Assembly (NCBI GenBank): GCA_944363385.1
Contig: CALVUB010000038.1
Location: 1 to 7,590, forward strand
Length of the DNA: 7,590 nucleotides
Direction: 5' to 3'
Source: an uncultured Clostridia bacterium
GTDB taxonomy: Bacteria; Bacillota; Clostridia; Christensenellales; UBA1242
The translations under genes were made by a program, and so were the position numbers. The notes under the pieces were generated by a model that was given only the letters and a program-made list of their open reading frames with translations, searched no databases and was not told where the DNA came from. Positions 6,170-7,590 of the stretch are shown here, piece by piece. The first letter of the stretch is position 1. Every line of letters starts with the position of its first letter.

Positions 6170-6970
6170 TCATGGAAATTCCCAATAATCATTGTTCTCC
6201 CATTCTGGCGTGTTTAAATAGTGTTCAAGAAGTTTATCTGAGATTTTTTGATTTAAATCTCTTTCAGAAAGTCGGTCATATTCTTCGGCAGTCATAAATT
6301 TAAAGTTTTCAACAATAGCTTTTCTTGCTGTTTTGCACAAATATTGCTCAAATTCTTTTTTCTTTGCTTTATTTAAAAATGGAAGAGCGTTAATGTTTAA
6401 GAAAAACGAAAAGTCGTTTGTCTTTTCTTTAAGCTCAAAATAAAAAAGTGAAAACAAATATGATAAGCCACCTTGAGCAACAATCATATCAAGAAGGGTG
6501 GTAATACAACCCACTTTAAAAGGAGCGAGTGAGGTTTTTCCCTCTTCTAAAGTGAGGTTCAATTTTCTTCCCTTGCTGTCAATGATATAGTTTGGGATAA
6601 TAAGTCCAAGGTTTTCGCGATTGCTATCAAGTTTTGTGTCGTAGGTATAATTTAAAACATCATCAGCAGTGAGACTTTTAATGTTGCCCATCCAAAGCGC
6701 AGTTGAAGCAACTCCAGGACGTCTGACCTCCAAACCGCTTTTGAAAAAACCATGTCTGATTTTTTCCAAATTGTCAAATCTTGTCCAAATATTATGTTGA
6801 AAAAGCGAATAGTCTTGACCTTTAGCAAGTTTTTTTATTTTTGCAAGCAGTTCATTTACATTTTCAAGCATTTTATCTTTTGTTATATGTTCTTCTTTAT
6901 AGATTGCATTTTCAAAATCAAAATTATCGTTATTTCTAAATTTTCTGCTATTTTCGTAATCTTCTGTCAT
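6170..6970 (-). CDS. Uncharacterised soluble protein
   Basis: I do not recognise this 266-residue protein. It has no signal peptide or transmembrane segment. The N-terminus is charged and polar (about 1-30), followed by a likely amphipathic helix (34-50). The middle contains beta-like stretches and a Gly/Arg-rich turn (GLEVRRPGV, 79-87). A moderately hydrophobic segment (about 159-178) and a charged helical C-terminus follow, ending in aromatic and acidic residues (NNDYWEFP). No catalytic motif is evident. AGGAG (6976-6980) lies 5 nt before the ATG, behind a strong promoter, so expression is likely. It is convergent with rubrerythrin, sharing its terminator, and divergent from the lipoprotein gene. 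The spacing gives no clue to function. Confidence 0.88.
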   Translation of the reverse strand: MTEDYENSRKFRNNDNFDFENAIYKEEHITKDKMLENVNELLAKIKKLAKGQDYSLFQHNIWTRFDNLEKIRHGFFKSGLEVRRPGVASTALWMGNIKSLTADDVLNYTYDTKLDSNRENLGLIIPNYIIDSKGRKLNLTLEEGKTSLAPFKVGCITTLLDMIVAQGGLSYLFSLFYFELKEKTNDFSFFLNINALPFLNKAKKKEFEQYLCKTARKAIVENFKFMTAEEYDRLSERDLNQKISDKLLEHYLNTPEWENNDYWEFP

Positions 6971-6990
6971 TTTTTCTCCTTTGCTCGTCT

Positions 6991-7019
6991 ATTATAACAC
7001 AACAAAAGTTGCTTGTAAA
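6991..7019 (-). promoter_or_regulatory. Promoter of the 266-residue gene
   Basis: On the minus strand TTTACA (7014-7019) and a perfect TATAAT (6991-6996) are separated by exactly 17 bp. The -10 box ends 20 bp before the ATG at 6970. This is the best promoter match I found in the window. Confidence 0.75.
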
Positions 7020-7038
7020 TATCATTTTTATGTATATT
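7009..7038 (+). promoter_or_regulatory. Possible promoter of the lipoprotein gene
   Basis: TTGCTT (7009-7014) and TATATT (7033-7038) are 18 bp apart. An alternative -10 box, TAAAAT (7059-7064), lacks a good -35. The -35 region would touch that of the divergent gene, so one bound protein could affect both. Confidence 0.35.
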
Positions 7039-7089
7039 TTTTGTTTTTTTGCAGATGATAAAATAGCCAAAGGCTTAAAGGAGGGGGAA

Positions 7090-7566
7090 ATGAAAAATTT
7101 AGCAGTCAAGGCTTTTGCGGGGGCAACAACCATTCTTTCAATGTTTTCTTTTGTAGGTTGTGGCGATGTTAGCTCCCATTCAATTTATCAGTTTGAGGTT
7201 GACAATGTAACGCAAGTGACAGCAAATGAGGTTACAAAAGTTGATGTAACACTTAAGGCAACCGACATTCGCAGTGAAGGTTATGAGCATGTTCTAATAA
7301 AAATTGACGCCACAAACAAGGATAACCTTGAAATTAAAGCGACAGACACTCAGTCGCAAGAGTGGGATGTTATTCAAACGGGCTCTTGGGGACCACCAGA
7401 AGGCTTTGCGATTTCAAATGACTATGAGGCAACCACAGAATTTAGGGTCAATGCCCAAGAAGAAGGGATTTACACAGTAACTTTTGACCTTGTAGACCTT
7501 GATAACAACGAGCTTATTCTTGCAACAAAAACGATGACATTCACAGCAGTTGGAGCTGAAATATAA
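7090..7566 (+). CDS. Small predicted lipoprotein of unknown function
   Basis: A 158-residue exported protein, probably lipid-anchored to the outer face of the membrane. I chose the ATG at 7090 because AGGAGG (7079-7084) lies 5 nt upstream and a normal signal peptide then starts the protein; the in-frame ATG at 7009 would put a second hydrophobic stretch and a charged linker in front. The signal peptide has basic residues (Lys2, Lys7), a hydrophobic core and the lipobox FVGC with Cys24 as the lipidated residue. Phe at position -3 is less usual than Leu. The mature part is beta-rich, with alternating hydrophobic residues (VDVTLKATDI; YTVTFDLVD; LATKTMTFTAV) as in an immunoglobulin-like or bacterial surface beta-sandwich. 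No catalytic motif is visible. Partner unknown. Confidence 0.88.
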   Translation: MKNLAVKAFAGATTILSMFSFVGCGDVSSHSIYQFEVDNVTQVTANEVTKVDVTLKATDIRSEGYEHVLIKIDATNKDNLEIKATDTQSQEWDVIQTGSWGPPEGFAISNDYEATTEFRVNAQEEGIYTVTFDLVDLDNNELILATKTMTFTAVGAEI

Positions 7567-7590
7567 CAAAAAATTGCAAAAAAAGCGGAA

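Noticed and set aside
7009..7089. Upstream in-frame ATG for the lipoprotein
   Set aside because: It would bury the signal peptide behind another hydrophobic stretch, and the ATG at 7090 has a strong ribosome binding site.

Overview
The base composition is AT-rich. Several genes carry strong AGGAGG/AGGAG ribosome binding sites, and there is a rubrerythrin. Together these suggest an anaerobic low-GC Bacillota (Clostridia- or Bacilli-like), perhaps from a host-associated community; this is inference, since no marker gene is present. No rRNA, tRNA or CRISPR array is visible.

Layout. (1) Bases 1-1072, minus strand: a tyrosine recombinase (integrase) cut by the left edge, with an N-terminal zinc ribbon and a recognisable catalytic domain. 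It is the only mobile-element signature. (2) 1201-1806, plus: an unrecognised 201-residue protein transcribed divergently from the integrase, with its own promoter and terminator. (3) 1923-2414, minus: a NUDIX hydrolase with a complete Nudix box. (4) 2543-4659, minus: three overlapping polytopic membrane protein genes. The first and third are clear paralogs; the middle one is a diverged relative that has lost the conserved motifs. (5) 4836-5231, plus: a small protein resembling SecB-like export chaperones. (6) 5232-5538: a gene-poor stretch ending in a long hairpin whose right arm contains the ribosome binding site of the next gene. (7) 5539-6135, plus: rubrerythrin, closed by a strong intrinsic terminator. 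(8) 6170-6970, minus: an unrecognised soluble protein. (9) 7090-7566, plus: a small predicted lipoprotein divergent from (8), with closely packed or overlapping promoters between them.

How the parts fit. The left end may be the edge of an integrated element (prophage or integrative conjugative element), with the 201-residue protein as a possible accessory gene; the window does not show which side of the integrase the element lies on. The rest looks like chromosomal or accessory housekeeping material. Genes mostly form short, independently promoted units. The exception is the membrane protein trio, where both junctions overlap by 8 nt and translational coupling is likely. The points most worth following are the degenerate tandem membrane paralogs, the hairpin that masks the rubrerythrin ribosome binding site, and the apparently near-leaderless integrase start.
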